NCBI RefSeq assembly: GCF_009696465.1
Contig: NZ_VULX01000010.1
Span: 37,174 to 101,173 of the forward strand
Origin: Inconstantimicrobium porci
GTDB taxonomy: Bacteria > Bacillota > Clostridia > Clostridiales > Clostridiaceae
DNA: 64,000 bases
Direction of reading: 5' to 3'
Shown here: in pieces, positions 51,504 through 60,891 of the stretch
How the letters are laid out: every line of letters begins with the position of its first letter
How positions within the stretch are numbered: position 1 is the stretch's first letter
Translations under genes and position numbers: made by a program
Notes under the pieces: generated by a model
Databases searched by the model: none
Told to the model about the DNA's origin: nothing
What the model saw: only the letters and a program-made list of their open reading frames with translations

Positions 51504-54314
51504 ATGCAAAAGAAGAAAATAGTTACACTTTTAGCGGCAAGTGCAATTTTTATGAATTGCAGCGGAATTACGGCTAATGCACAGACAGTTAAAAATACAC
51601 AGGATTATAATCTTTCAGTGTGTGGAGTTAATGTAAATGAAAACGTAACATTAAGCAGTGGAAAGCAGATAAGAGCAGTAATAAGTTCAGGTGAACTTGT
51701 AATTGAAGAAAAAGCTGCAGCAGATGCAGATCAGTGGTTATTAGTAGATAACATTGGAAAAGCTGCGCTTAAGGATATAGTTGAGAACAGTACAGGTGGT
51801 TACACTGTTACTTATATTAAAGATAATTTTAAATATACAAGAGTTTATGATAAAGATTCATCAAAAGTAGAAGATGAAAAAATGGTTGGAGTAGAGGTTT
51901 TAAATTATGATGATGTAGAGCTTACTCTTGATTTAATCGTAGATGAAATAAACAATGAAACAGCTATAATAACTCCAAATGGAAATGAAGTTGTGAAGAA
52001 CTTTATCCCAACGCTAGCTACATACTTAGGTGATGCAAATATCTGCATGATTGGAAAAGATAAGAATGATAAAACTTCAGTTATTATAGTTACTAAAAAC
52101 AAAAGAGTTGTTCAAAGCAAGGATGTAGCTGCAATACTTGGTAGTGAATATTCAGAAGTTAGGGCTATTGGTGGAATAGAAGTAGATGATGAGAAATTTA
52201 TCCTTAGTGGATATGCAGTGAAAGCTGATGATCCAAGTAAAAAGGATGGCTTTGTAGTTCAATTTGATGGCGAAGGAAATAGGGATAAGAATGCATCTAT
52301 AAAAATACTACCTGCTTCAGCAGATAATAAGTATGATGCATCTATAAAAATTGTTATAAGATCTGAAAACGGAAACATGCTTTTAATTGGAGATAATATT
52401 GGAAGGATATACATAAATGCACTGGATTATAACGATCCTAGAATAGTAAAGGAAAGCTTAAAGCTTGCTGGTGGTAAAACATATCAAGTTGTTGAATCAC
52501 AGGCTGTTACATATTCAACTAATAAAACTTACACAGTAAAGTGTATTGATGGAGATTTTCAATATGATATTGAAACTTATGAAAATGTTAAAGGTATTAA
52601 GCTAGTTCCAGGTAATGATGATCAGTTACTTGTTGCTGTACAGAAGGAAAATGATACTACTGAAATAGGAATTATTGATACTAAGGCTGAAGTAAGACTT
52701 GATCACTATGGTGATGTTATAGGAATGATTACTAATGGAACTGTAATTCAGAATACAGATGGTCCTATTTTAAATATTGATCTTAATAATATTAAGGTTG
52801 ATGGAAATGGACAAGTTGTAGTGAATAAAAATGGAGAATCAGACTCACAGGAAGTAACACTAGATGGTGTGAAGCCAGGAAATCCTATAGAGGTTACTCC
52901 TGATGAACCATCATCACCTGAGAAGCCAGATGAACCAGTATTACCAGATACACCAGGTGTACCAGTAATACCAGAAGAGCCAGATGATGAAGTGGTGACA
53001 CCTCCAGGAGATGTGGAAGAAGAAAAGCCATCAGATCCAGATAATCAGCCACCATCAGACAGTGAAGAAACACCAGATGATGGAGATAAGGAAGAAACGC
53101 CAGAACCACCAGTAGAAGGAGGAGAACCAGAAGAAGGCGGAGAAGAAGAAACTCCAAATCTACCAGAAGATGGTGAAGATACAGAAAGTAAGCCTGAAGT
53201 GCCAGATGAACCAGTATTACCAGATACACCAGGTGTACCAGTAATACCAGAAGAGCCAGATGACGAAGTGGTGACACCTCCAGGAGATGTGGAAGAAGAA
53301 AAGCCATCAGATCCAGATAATCAGCCACCATCAGACAGTGAAGAAACACCAGATGATGGAGATAAGGAAGAAACGCCAGAACCACCAGTAGAAGGCGGAG
53401 AAGAAGAAACTCCAAATCTACCAGAAGATGGTGGAGATACAGAAAGTAAGCCTGAAGTGCCAGGTGAACCAGTATTACCGGATACACCACAAACACCAGT
53501 AAAACCACAAACGCCAGTAACTCCAATAAAGCCTGTAAATAATGTTCAGGTTGTGAATATTGATAATGGTGAAAAAGTTACTTTTGATGTGGCTAAGCCA
53601 AAGAATATAAAAATTGTATCAGGTAAATTAACTAACAAAGAAATTCAGTATATAGTAGTAAATGGTGTGAAAATAACTAAGCCGTCTATGGCTAGAGTAA
53701 GAGCTTTAGATACTATAGTAGATTATAATGATGAATATTATACTGTAACAGATGGAGGAATAGTTCTATTCGCTAAGTTATTTGATACTTTAAAGCAAAA
53801 TTCTAATGGTATATATGATATAGGTGCTGCTTTTACTGATGGTGAGAAAATTGAAAACTTAACAAGAATAAGCATGATAGATACTAGCAGTACAGTAAAT
53901 GATTCAAAACCTAATGTTAGCAAGCCTAATACAGGTAATTCAATAAATAAGGGTGATTCAGTAGATAAGGAAAATAAAGAAGAGTCAAATGTTGTTTCTG
54001 TTTCAGGAGCTTCTAATGAAAAAGTAGTTTATAATGCAACAGTAAATAATGTTGTTACTACAGGCAATGCGCTTGAAAACACAATAGCTGATACAGCAGA
54101 GGAAGATAAAAATACAGAAAATGCAGCTGCTGATAATATAGAAGAGGATACTACAGCAGGTTCTGAAGTAGAGAATAAAAAAGACAGCAATAATCAGTCT
54201 GTTGAAGCAAAGTCTGAAAAGACATCTAACAAAGGATTGATTGCTACAATAGTATTAATTGGAGTAATTATAGCTTCAGCAGTAGGTGCTATATTCTTCA
54301 AAAAGAAAGAATAA
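51504..54314 (+). CDS. large secreted Pro/Glu-rich repeat protein with C-terminal membrane anchor
   Basis: 936 residues. Signal peptide at 1-27 (KKIVTLLAASAIFMNCSGITANA). Residues 28-470 are an extracellular region of unknown fold, possibly propeller-like (EVRAIGGIEVDDEKFILSGYAVKA). Residues about 475-670 are a Pro/Glu/Asp-rich stalk with a 92-residue unit (PDEPVLPDTPGVPVIPEEP...) present twice, the second copy six residues shorter. Then come a globular segment and an Asn-rich spacer, and a C-terminal TM helix (GLIATIVLIGVIIASAVGAIFF) plus KKKE. There is no LPXTG motif, so anchoring is by the membrane helix. RBS AGAGGGG. A terminator follows. Confidence 0.8.
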   Translation: MQKKKIVTLLAASAIFMNCSGITANAQTVKNTQDYNLSVCGVNVNENVTLSSGKQIRAVISSGELVIEEKAAADADQWLLVDNIGKAALKDIVENSTGGYTVTYIKDNFKYTRVYDKDSSKVEDEKMVGVEVLNYDDVELTLDLIVDEINNETAIITPNGNEVVKNFIPTLATYLGDANICMIGKDKNDKTSVIIVTKNKRVVQSKDVAAILGSEYSEVRAIGGIEVDDEKFILSGYAVKADDPSKKDGFVVQFDGEGNRDKNASIKILPASADNKYDASIKIVIRSENGNMLLIGDNIGRIYINALDYNDPRIVKESLKLAGGKTYQVVESQAVTYSTNKTYTVKCIDGDFQYDIETYENVKGIKLVPGNDDQLLVAVQKENDTTEIGIIDTKAEVRLDHYGDVIGMITNGTVIQNTDGPILNIDLNNIKVDGNGQVVVNKNGESDSQEVTLDGVKPGNPIEVTPDEPSSPEKPDEPVLPDTPGVPVIPEEPDDEVVTPPGDVEEEKPSDPDNQPPSDSEETPDDGDKEETPEPPVEGGEPEEGGEEETPNLPEDGEDTESKPEVPDEPVLPDTPGVPVIPEEPDDEVVTPPGDVEEEKPSDPDNQPPSDSEETPDDGDKEETPEPPVEGGEEETPNLPEDGGDTESKPEVPGEPVLPDTPQTPVKPQTPVTPIKPVNNVQVVNIDNGEKVTFDVAKPKNIKIVSGKLTNKEIQYIVVNGVKITKPSMARVRALDTIVDYNDEYYTVTDGGIVLFAKLFDTLKQNSNGIYDIGAAFTDGEKIENLTRISMIDTSSTVNDSKPNVSKPNTGNSINKGDSVDKENKEESNVVSVSGASNEKVVYNATVNNVVTTGNALENTIADTAEEDKNTENAAADNIEEDTTAGSEVENKKDSNNQSVEAKSEKTSNKGLIATIVLIGVIIASAVGAIFFKKKE
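52926..53459 (+). repeat. tandem coding repeat in the surface protein stalk
   Basis: A 276-base unit starting at 52926 is repeated from 53202 for 258 bases; the second lacks the GEPEEG codons. The start of a third unit is seen at 53460. The two are nearly identical, so copy number is probably variable between strains. Confidence 0.85.
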
Positions 54315-54343
54315 TAAACTACTCCAGTAGAAGAAGAATTTTG

Positions 54344-54390
54344 AACTGGTAAAAAGATTTTATAACGAATCTTTTTATCAGTTTTTTTAT
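54344..54390 (+). terminator. intrinsic terminator of the surface protein gene
   Basis: AACTGGTAAAAAGATT pairs with AATCTTTTTATCAGTT (one mismatch), followed by TTTTT. Confidence 0.9.
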
Positions 54391-54467
54391 GTTTAGATAT
54401 AGTGTTTACTAATACGAGGAAAATGTGTTGAAAACGACAGGGCTTCGTAATATTTCTTGCAGCGATT

Positions 54468-54500
54468 ATTTGAATAAACATCAGATTTAATAAATATATT
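54468..54500 (+). promoter_or_regulatory. motif shared by the surface-protein and Csp promoters
   Basis: ATTTGAATAA, then CA..AGATTTAATAAATATATT is found here and at 51214-51246 with only a few differences, both times upstream of a gene and after a terminator. GAATA resembles a SigF/SigG -35 box but the -10 match is weak, so the sigma factor is uncertain. Confidence 0.4.
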
Positions 54501-54533
54501 TATAATGATTACTAAATTAGGAGAGCTGTTTTT

Positions 54534-56363
54534 GTGAATAGACAGGCTTGTAGTTTATTTATAGAGCAAAATGATGTTGAAAAGTATCTAATAGAATACA
54601 GAGGGAATCTATTAGAACAAATGAAGGATATTGATTATGCATGTGCCTTTAAAATTACTGATAAATTAGCAATACTAGCCATTAAAGATGATAGGATTGA
54701 TGAGCTTAAAAAAGCTGTGCCTGCTATAATATTTGTAAACTTTAGGAATAAGTATGTTTTGCAGGATACAAGTGTAACAGACGTTAGCAATATTCAGCCC
54801 ATAAAGATTAATCCTTATTTAAACCTGACTGGAAGAGGGGTAATTATTGGAATTGTTGATACTGGTATAGATTATACAAACAAGGAATTTTTAAGAGAAG
54901 ATAACACTTCTAGAATCGAGGTTATATGGGATCAGACTATAAGTTCACCAAATACCACTGAGAATTCAAATGAAGTATTTACTGGTACAGTTTATGATAA
55001 TGATAAAATCAATGAAGCTGTTAAAGCAAAAATTAGCGGGAATGATCCTTATGCTATAGTGCCCTCTAGAGATGAAATAGGACATGGTACTCAGATGGCA
55101 AGTATAGCAGGTGCAAGGGGCTATGACCAAGATGTTGCAGGTGTAGCTAATGATTGTACATTTGCTATAGTAAAACTTAAAGAGTCACAAAAATTTAAAA
55201 ATCAGCTTGCTGATGAGGGCATTCAAAACGTTCCAGTATATTCCCTTAGTGTTATAATAGCAGGAATAGAGTACTTGAAAAATTATTCATTGAGGGCAAA
55301 AAAACCAATGATTATCTTGAATTCTATAGGTACTTCTGATTACAGCCATGATTCCAGCGATGTATTTTCTAGATACTTAAGTAAGATTGCTAGTAACAGA
55401 GGGCTTGTTTTTGTAGCCAGCTGTGGTAATGAAGGAGCTGCAGAAACACACGCTTCAGGATATCTATCTGGAGCTGATGATATAAAAGATGTTGAATTGA
55501 AAGTTGGAAACAGCATGAAGCTTTTACAATTCAGGGTCTTCGTCAGACGTCCTAACAAAATGTCGATAGCTGTTGTTTCTCCATCAGGAGAAAGTTCTCA
55601 GTTTATGTCTTCCAATCTTTATAAAGAAAAAAATGTGAGATATATATTTGAAAATACAGATCTGAAAGTTAATTTTTACAACCCAGATAATATTACGGGA
55701 TTACAGGTTTTTCTTTTATCATTTTCGTCTATTAAATCTGGTATATGGAAAATAAGGTTAAAAGGTGAATATATAGTTAATGGCAGGTTTGATATCTGGC
55801 TTCCACCATCTGTGACATTAAAGCCTGACATCAGATTTTTAGAGCCTGATCCAAATCAGACACTTACTGCACCAGGAGCATCAAGTGATGTAATTTCTGT
55901 ATCATATTACAATCAGGAAAAGAATAGTATAGTTCCAGCATCAGGCAGGGGATTTCCCCTATTTCCTATTATCAAACCAGATATTGCTGCACCAGGTATA
56001 AGTATTTATGCTACCAGTACCAATGGTAGTAAAGTAACAGTAACTGGTGCTTCTGCGGCTACCTCAATTGTAGCTGGTACATGTGCTTTACTTATGCAGT
56101 GGGGAATAGTTGATGGTAATGATTCTACTATGTATGCTAATAAAATTTTAAGTTATCTTGTTGCTGGAGCTTTTAGAAACACTACTACAAGATATCCTGA
56201 TTATAGTTTAGGATATGGAACACTTGATTTATTAGAAATATTTAATAGTATTTCAGGTCTTAAATTAGAGTCTAGAGGTATTGCAGACTATACAGAATAT
56301 TATACTAATAACTTATACGTGAGAATTCCACAAAATATGGAGGTGAGATTTGTTGAGATTTAG
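54534..56363 (+). CDS. Csp-like subtilisin-family (S8) germination protease, first copy
   Basis: 609 residues from a GTG (RBS TAGGAGAG). Catalytic triad: Asp in GIVDTGIDYTNKEF, His in EIGHGTQMASIAGARG, Ser in VTGASAATSIVAGTCALL (Ala replaces the usual Thr of GTS). Inserts such as VIWDQTISSPN and the jellyroll-like domain between His and Ser are typical of clostridial CspA/B/C, which process the spore cortex lytic enzyme SleC during germination. The first 90 residues act as the prodomain. There is no signal peptide, fitting a spore-located enzyme. Overlaps the next gene by 11-14 bases. Confidence 0.88.
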   Translation: MNRQACSLFIEQNDVEKYLIEYRGNLLEQMKDIDYACAFKITDKLAILAIKDDRIDELKKAVPAIIFVNFRNKYVLQDTSVTDVSNIQPIKINPYLNLTGRGVIIGIVDTGIDYTNKEFLREDNTSRIEVIWDQTISSPNTTENSNEVFTGTVYDNDKINEAVKAKISGNDPYAIVPSRDEIGHGTQMASIAGARGYDQDVAGVANDCTFAIVKLKESQKFKNQLADEGIQNVPVYSLSVIIAGIEYLKNYSLRAKKPMIILNSIGTSDYSHDSSDVFSRYLSKIASNRGLVFVASCGNEGAAETHASGYLSGADDIKDVELKVGNSMKLLQFRVFVRRPNKMSIAVVSPSGESSQFMSSNLYKEKNVRYIFENTDLKVNFYNPDNITGLQVFLLSFSSIKSGIWKIRLKGEYIVNGRFDIWLPPSVTLKPDIRFLEPDPNQTLTAPGASSDVISVSYYNQEKNSIVPASGRGFPLFPIIKPDIAAPGISIYATSTNGSKVTVTGASAATSIVAGTCALLMQWGIVDGNDSTMYANKILSYLVAGAFRNTTTRYPDYSLGYGTLDLLEIFNSISGLKLESRGIADYTEYYTNNLYVRIPQNMEVRFVEI

Positions 56364-58113
56364 GTTTAGTAATGCGCCATTCTTTACTTTTAACAATCCG
56401 ATATACGTAAAATATGTAGCTGAATACCAGGGGGATATCGTAAGTGAAGCACCTCTTGGTTTAGAAAAGGAAATGTATATTACAGTAATAAATGATAAAT
56501 ACGTTATTATTACAAAAAGATTTGAAAGTGTCATGGAAGATAGATTAACTTTAGCAAATAATCCTTTTCCATCTGTTGTTTATATAGCAAAGTATTGTAT
56601 TTACTGCACATTAGATATAATAGATTTTAATGAAAAAGTATCGATTAACCCACTTGAAGCAGCTAATATCAATGATGTAGCTTCTAATGAATCTATTAGT
56701 TTAAGCGGTAAGGGTACTGTAGTTGGCATAATTGATACTGGAATTGACTATACAAATAGAGAATTTCAAACTAGCGATGGTAATACAAGAATTCTAAGAA
56801 TCTGGGATCAGAGTCTTCCAAGAGAAACAACAACTACCGGGCAAGACTCAATATCCTGGGGCACTGAATATACAAATGAAGATATTAATAAAGCATTAGC
56901 TGCACAAAGAGCAGGACAAGATCCCTATAGTATTGTTGCATCTAAAGATGATATAGGGCATGGTACTGCTATGGCTGGAGTTATTGGTGCATCTGGTTTT
57001 GATCCTGAAATAAAAGGTGCAGCGCCACAATGTGAATTTGTAGTTGTAAAATTAGGCAGGGATTTAGTATCTGAAAGATTAACAGAAACTAAAGAACTAT
57101 ATGATATGGCATCAATTATGTCAGCAATTAATTATATTTTAGATTTTGCTTTAAGTGAAAACAAACCAACAGTTATTTATATGCCGCTAGGTACAACACT
57201 TGGCAATCATAGATTTAATGGTATTTTAGAATCTTATATAGATGATGTATGCAGTAACGTGGGAGTTTCTGTAGTAAATAGTTCAGGTGATGAAGGTGAA
57301 GGTAGAAATCATGCTTTTAGTATTCTTGAGGGAAATGGAGATTTAAAAGAAACTCAATTATATGTTGATAGTCAAAAGTTCTTAATGTTAGATTTATGGA
57401 CATTAAAACCCAATAAAGTTTCTATTAGTATTATATCACCTACAGGAGAAAGCAGTGGAACTATACCCGCTTTATTTAAGCAGCAGGATGTGTCTAAATT
57501 TGTTATAGAAGAAACAGAGGTTTTAATTCAATATTATCTTCCTGAGGATTTATCTGGAGATGAACTTATAAGCGTATATTTTGCTGGACTAAAACCTGGA
57601 ATATGGAAAATAAGAGTTTATGGTAATTATGTTCTTGATGGAAGATATGATATTTGGATGTTTTCCAGGAAGATGTTAAAGGGTGCAACTTCATTGACTT
57701 CTCCATGTACTTGTGGAACAATAACCAATCCAAGTACAAGCAGGTATTCCTTAACTATAAGCAATTACAATCAAAACAATATAACTGTTTATCCTAAATC
57801 AGGCTTAGCCACTACCTCTATACAAGCTTTTGAAATAGACGTTGCTGCTGGTGGAGTAGATGTAAAATGTATATTTTTAAATAATGGAAGAGTTTATATT
57901 ACAGGAACTAGTGTGTCAGCTGCTGTAGCTGCTGGCGCTGCTTTATTGCTATTTGAATGGGGAATAGTGAAAGGAAATGATCCTTATATGTATTCTAATA
58001 CCCTTAAGTCCTATATATTAAGGGGAACATATAGAAGAAAAAATGATATATACCCGAATATAGAATGGGGATATGGCATTCTTGATTTATTGGGGGTATT
58101 TACAAACTTATAA
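56353..58113 (+). CDS. Csp-like subtilisin-family (S8) germination protease, second copy
   Basis: About 586 residues, starting at one of two adjacent TTG codons (56350/56353) with GGAGGTGAG upstream and within the end of the first copy. Triad: GIIDTGIDYTNREF (Asp), DIGHGTAMAGVIGASG (His), ITGTSVSAAVAAGAALL (Ser). The two proteases share layout throughout and arose by tandem duplication, but the N-terminal 90 residues differ. In C. difficile one Csp copy has lost its triad and acts as a bile-salt germinant sensor; here both triads look intact. No sleC is visible in the window. Confidence 0.88.
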   Translation: MRFRFSNAPFFTFNNPIYVKYVAEYQGDIVSEAPLGLEKEMYITVINDKYVIITKRFESVMEDRLTLANNPFPSVVYIAKYCIYCTLDIIDFNEKVSINPLEAANINDVASNESISLSGKGTVVGIIDTGIDYTNREFQTSDGNTRILRIWDQSLPRETTTTGQDSISWGTEYTNEDINKALAAQRAGQDPYSIVASKDDIGHGTAMAGVIGASGFDPEIKGAAPQCEFVVVKLGRDLVSERLTETKELYDMASIMSAINYILDFALSENKPTVIYMPLGTTLGNHRFNGILESYIDDVCSNVGVSVVNSSGDEGEGRNHAFSILEGNGDLKETQLYVDSQKFLMLDLWTLKPNKVSISIISPTGESSGTIPALFKQQDVSKFVIEETEVLIQYYLPEDLSGDELISVYFAGLKPGIWKIRVYGNYVLDGRYDIWMFSRKMLKGATSLTSPCTCGTITNPSTSRYSLTISNYNQNNITVYPKSGLATTSIQAFEIDVAAGGVDVKCIFLNNGRVYITGTSVSAAVAAGAALLLFEWGIVKGNDPYMYSNTLKSYILRGTYRRKNDIYPNIEWGYGILDLLGVFTNL

Positions 58114-58202
58114 TAATGAATGAACAAGATGTAGTGATATATCAAGTCACAGGGTGTTAAGATGGTGACAGATTTTAATGAGACACTTCATAATAATATT
58201 AA

Positions 58203-58232
58203 ACCCATGGTATTTTGAATAATATCGTGGGT
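58203..58232 (+). terminator. hairpin after the csp operon
   Basis: ACCCATGGTATT pairs with AATATCGTGGGT with two mismatches around 6 bases. The T tract is poor (ATACTAATTTTT), so moderate confidence. Confidence 0.5.
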
Positions 58233-58300
58233 ATACTAATTTTTAGTGATAATTTAATACTAAGTTCATTTATTTTATTGAATATGTATTATTAAATGCT

Positions 58301-59042
58301 GATAAATTGCAATAACAAATTGAACTAATTTTATTTTTCCATTTGAACCCTTGAATTTTTAAGCTGCATAGATCTCATCGAGGTACTTTTCAAAAAGCTC
58401 CTCTGGAGTTCGGTAGTCTAAGATTTTACGTGGAAGAGTGTTCATCCATTCTTCAATAAACCCTATGTTATCAACACTATAATCAGATATACGCTTTCCC
58501 TTGGGGATAAATCGATGTATTAGCCCATTATGACGCTCATTTGTGCCTTTTTCAAATGATGAATAAGGATGTGTGTAATAGACCTTAGTTTCAGTGTGAT
58601 TTTCAAGTGTGGATAAGTCTGCAAATTCAGAACCATTATCCCCAGTAATACTTTTAAAAACCTTGCTAAACTGAGTTCCATAGACATCTTTAAGATAGTT
58701 AAAGGCTTCGGTAACTGCTTCACCAGTATCTGCAAGGTACATTTCAACATGTTTTCCTTGCTTGATTTGAGTAGTAGTTCCACGACGGATTTCATTGATA
58801 ATAGTATTGATTGGTCTTTGCAATTCTTTGGCAATTTTATATGCAGAGCAACCGTCTGCAAGGCGTATTTCAATAGTCATGCGCTCTTTGAAATTCAAGT
58901 GTTTATTTTTACGTGATTCTGTGTTATGATATAGGTAATTCATAGTGATTATCCTCCTTGTTATTTTGCTTTCACAACTTAATTATAACACGGGTAATCA
59001 CTATGGATTTTTTATTGGTTCAATTTCATTATACAATTAGTC
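58301..59042 (-). mobile_element. IS30-family element, internally deleted (about 742 bp)
   Basis: Left end GATAAATTGCAATAACAAATTG and right end (inverted) GACTAATTGTATAATGAAATTG are imperfect inverted repeats; the left end is identical to that of the second copy at 63315. The frame 58359-58943 encodes the first 60 residues (MTIEIRLADGCSAYKIAKEL, an HTH) fused in frame to the last 133 residues of the transposase. The first catalytic Asp (in HWEVDT of the other copy) is deleted, leaving DNGSEF and NERHNG. It cannot transpose alone but could be moved by the full-length copy. Its right end truncates the radical SAM gene. Confidence 0.85.
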
Positions 59043-59190
59043 ACTCAATAATTTTATTAATAAGATTATCGGAAAACAATTCATACTCATAATCTTCAAG
59101 TTCTGCAACAGATAGAGTCCTAGAGTTAAACACCATATTTTTCCCATTATGTTTAGTTAAAATATTATAATTTGAAAACTTATATTCCAT
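59041..59190 (-). pseudogene. 5' remnant of a radical SAM/SPASM-type peptide maturase
   Basis: 49 residues from ATG 59190 with AGGAGGGG upstream. MEYKFSNYNILTKHNGKNMV-FNSRTLSVAELEDYEYELF has the pattern of the N-terminus of peptide-modifying radical SAM enzymes (SKYN.......FNT.TG....L...EY). It ends at the IS30 inverted repeat: the stop TGA is formed at the junction. No remainder is found on the far side of the IS. It starts 11 bases after the permease stop, so it was the third gene of the transporter operon. The assignment rests on a short N-terminal pattern. Confidence 0.55.
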
Positions 59191-59201
59191 TTTTACCCCT
59201 C

Positions 59202-59984
59202 CTAATATTGACCTAACTTTCCTAATTTTTTTGCTTTTTTGATACAATGAGTAAATGCTATATATCCCAAGAATGTATATATTGCTACATTAAGTAATAG
59301 GAATATCATATCATTACTATAGGATAACCCCTTATTAACTATTTGGTCGAAACATCTATTTGCCCATGTAATTGGTATACAATAACTTATTGATTGAATT
59401 ATTTTAGGCAGGCCAGATACAGAAGTGGTTATTCCTGTAAAGAAAAGCAATATATATGTAAATACATTGCAAACAGGTTGTACCTTTTTAAAATATAAAG
59501 TTAACCCACCAAACACTAATCCTAATGTATAAAAACTTATCACACATAATATCATAATAAGAATAATAAATAAGTTTTTATATCCTAATGTCAATATATT
59601 ATTTTGTACATTAAAAACCAATGAGCATATAATAAAAATAATCATAGCTTTACAAACACAAAAAGTACAATTAACTACTATTTTTGAGGCAAAAACTCCT
59701 ATAACACTCGTTCTTGTCATAAAAATTTGTTCTAAAGTCCCCATCATTGCTTCATCTTGTATTACACCCGCCATATAGCTTATAGCTGTGGAACATAGCT
59801 GCCACGTAACAAGTCCAAATAGAAGTAGCAGAGAACTTTGACTTTTGTTATTTCTAAAGGAGTAAAATAGCCCTATAAATGCTATTAATGTAGACAAATT
59901 ATAAAATATATAATTTAGATAGTAATTTTTCAACTCTCCCCACAACATAACAAATTCTGCTTTTATTAAATTTTTCAAAGTCAT
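59202..59984 (-). CDS. ABC-2 type permease
   Basis: About 260 residues from ATG 59984 (GGAGGT upstream). Six hydrophobic helices, including YIFYNLSTLIAFIGLFYSF, LFGLVTWQLCSTAISYMAG, LFIILIMILCVISFYTLGLVFGGLTLYF and VFTYILLFFTGITTSVSG. The DEAMMGTLEQIFMTRTS motif between helices is typical of NodJ/DrrB-type drug or bacteriocin exporters. It begins 19 bases after the ATPase gene. With a peptide maturase next in line it probably exported a modified peptide, but that is inferred from gene order. Confidence 0.88.
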   Translation of the reverse strand: MTLKNLIKAEFVMLWGELKNYYLNYIFYNLSTLIAFIGLFYSFRNNKSQSSLLLLFGLVTWQLCSTAISYMAGVIQDEAMMGTLEQIFMTRTSVIGVFASKIVVNCTFCVCKAMIIFIICSLVFNVQNNILTLGYKNLFIILIMILCVISFYTLGLVFGGLTLYFKKVQPVCNVFTYILLFFTGITTSVSGLPKIIQSISYCIPITWANRCFDQIVNKGLSYSNDMIFLLLNVAIYTFLGYIAFTHCIKKAKKLGKLGQY

Positions 59985-60003
59985 ATACTTTACCTCCTCT
60001 GTA

Positions 60004-60891
60004 TTAATTAAAGAGAGATTCAATTTTATCATACTCTTTTTCTATTTTTATAACATTTATATCAGGAAATTCAGATATAAACTTTACTACATTTTTAATC
60101 TTAAAGTCTAGAAAATCATCTTCTTCTGTATATGTTATATGATTTTTTTTCAGATACTCAACAATATTATCTTGTTTAACAACTACTACATCAGAATATG
60201 TATAATTATTACTAAATTTCAGATTATTTATGGTATCATATTGGGTAAGTTGTCCTTTGTTAAAGAACGCAATTTTATCACAAAGATTTTCTATTACATT
60301 CATTTCGTGAGAGCTAACAATTAGTGTTTTATTAAATTTAGTTGCTATTTCTTTCAATAATTTAATCATTTTTTCTTTTGATACAACATCCAATCCCAAT
60401 GTAGGCTCATCTAAAATTAAAATATCTGGATTTTTTAATAATGCTACTATTATCGCTACTTTTTGTTGCATTCCTCTAGACAAACTATTTACTGGAACAT
60501 CATGTTTCTCTTTCAATTCAAATAGTTCTAATAGCTTTTCTTTTCTTTCTTTTATTAATTCAGGATCTAACTTATTTAAATATGTAAAATAGTCAATATT
60601 ATAGTCAATAGATAAAAAATTATATACATTCCTCGCTCCCTCTAGCACTACTCCAACATTTTTATGTACTTCATCAGGATTGTCTTTTATATCTTTTCCG
60701 TTTATTAACACTTTTCCATTAGTTGGACTAATTAAATTACATATAATTTTAATTAGTGTTGTCTTTCCTGCACCATTAGCTCCTAAAAAGCCAATAATTT
60801 CTCCCTCATCAATTTTAAGATTTATATTTTTGTTACTAAAGAACGTATCTTTAGTGTTGTATTTTTTACTAATATTACAAATTTCAAGCAT
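60004..60891 (-). CDS. ABC transporter ATP-binding protein
   Basis: 295 residues. Walker A GFLGANGAGKTTLIK, Q-loop region VGVVLEGARNVYNFLS, signature NSLSRGMQQKVAII (SRGMQQ in place of SGGQ, as in drug and lantibiotic exporters), Walker B ILILDEPTLGLDV, and the switch His in SSHEMNVIE. It is the first gene of the operon. A TATAAT -10 box lies at 60926-60931 (minus strand), about 35 bases before the ATG, and the RBS is AAAGGAGAAAGG. Confidence 0.92.
   Translation of the reverse strand: MLEICNISKKYNTKDTFFSNKNINLKIDEGEIIGFLGANGAGKTTLIKIICNLISPTNGKVLINGKDIKDNPDEVHKNVGVVLEGARNVYNFLSIDYNIDYFTYLNKLDPELIKERKEKLLELFELKEKHDVPVNSLSRGMQQKVAIIVALLKNPDILILDEPTLGLDVVSKEKMIKLLKEIATKFNKTLIVSSHEMNVIENLCDKIAFFNKGQLTQYDTINNLKFSNNYTYSDVVVVKQDNIVEYLKKNHITYTEEDDFLDFKIKNVVKFISEFPDINVIKIEKEYDKIESLFN

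Noticed and set aside
52894..53526. 210-residue Leu-rich frame on the minus strand
   Set aside because: It is the antisense shadow of the Pro/Glu repeat of the surface protein, without an RBS.
58520..58873. 117-residue minus-strand frame in IS30
   Set aside because: Alternative frame within the transposase gene; the DDE-type motifs are in the other frame.
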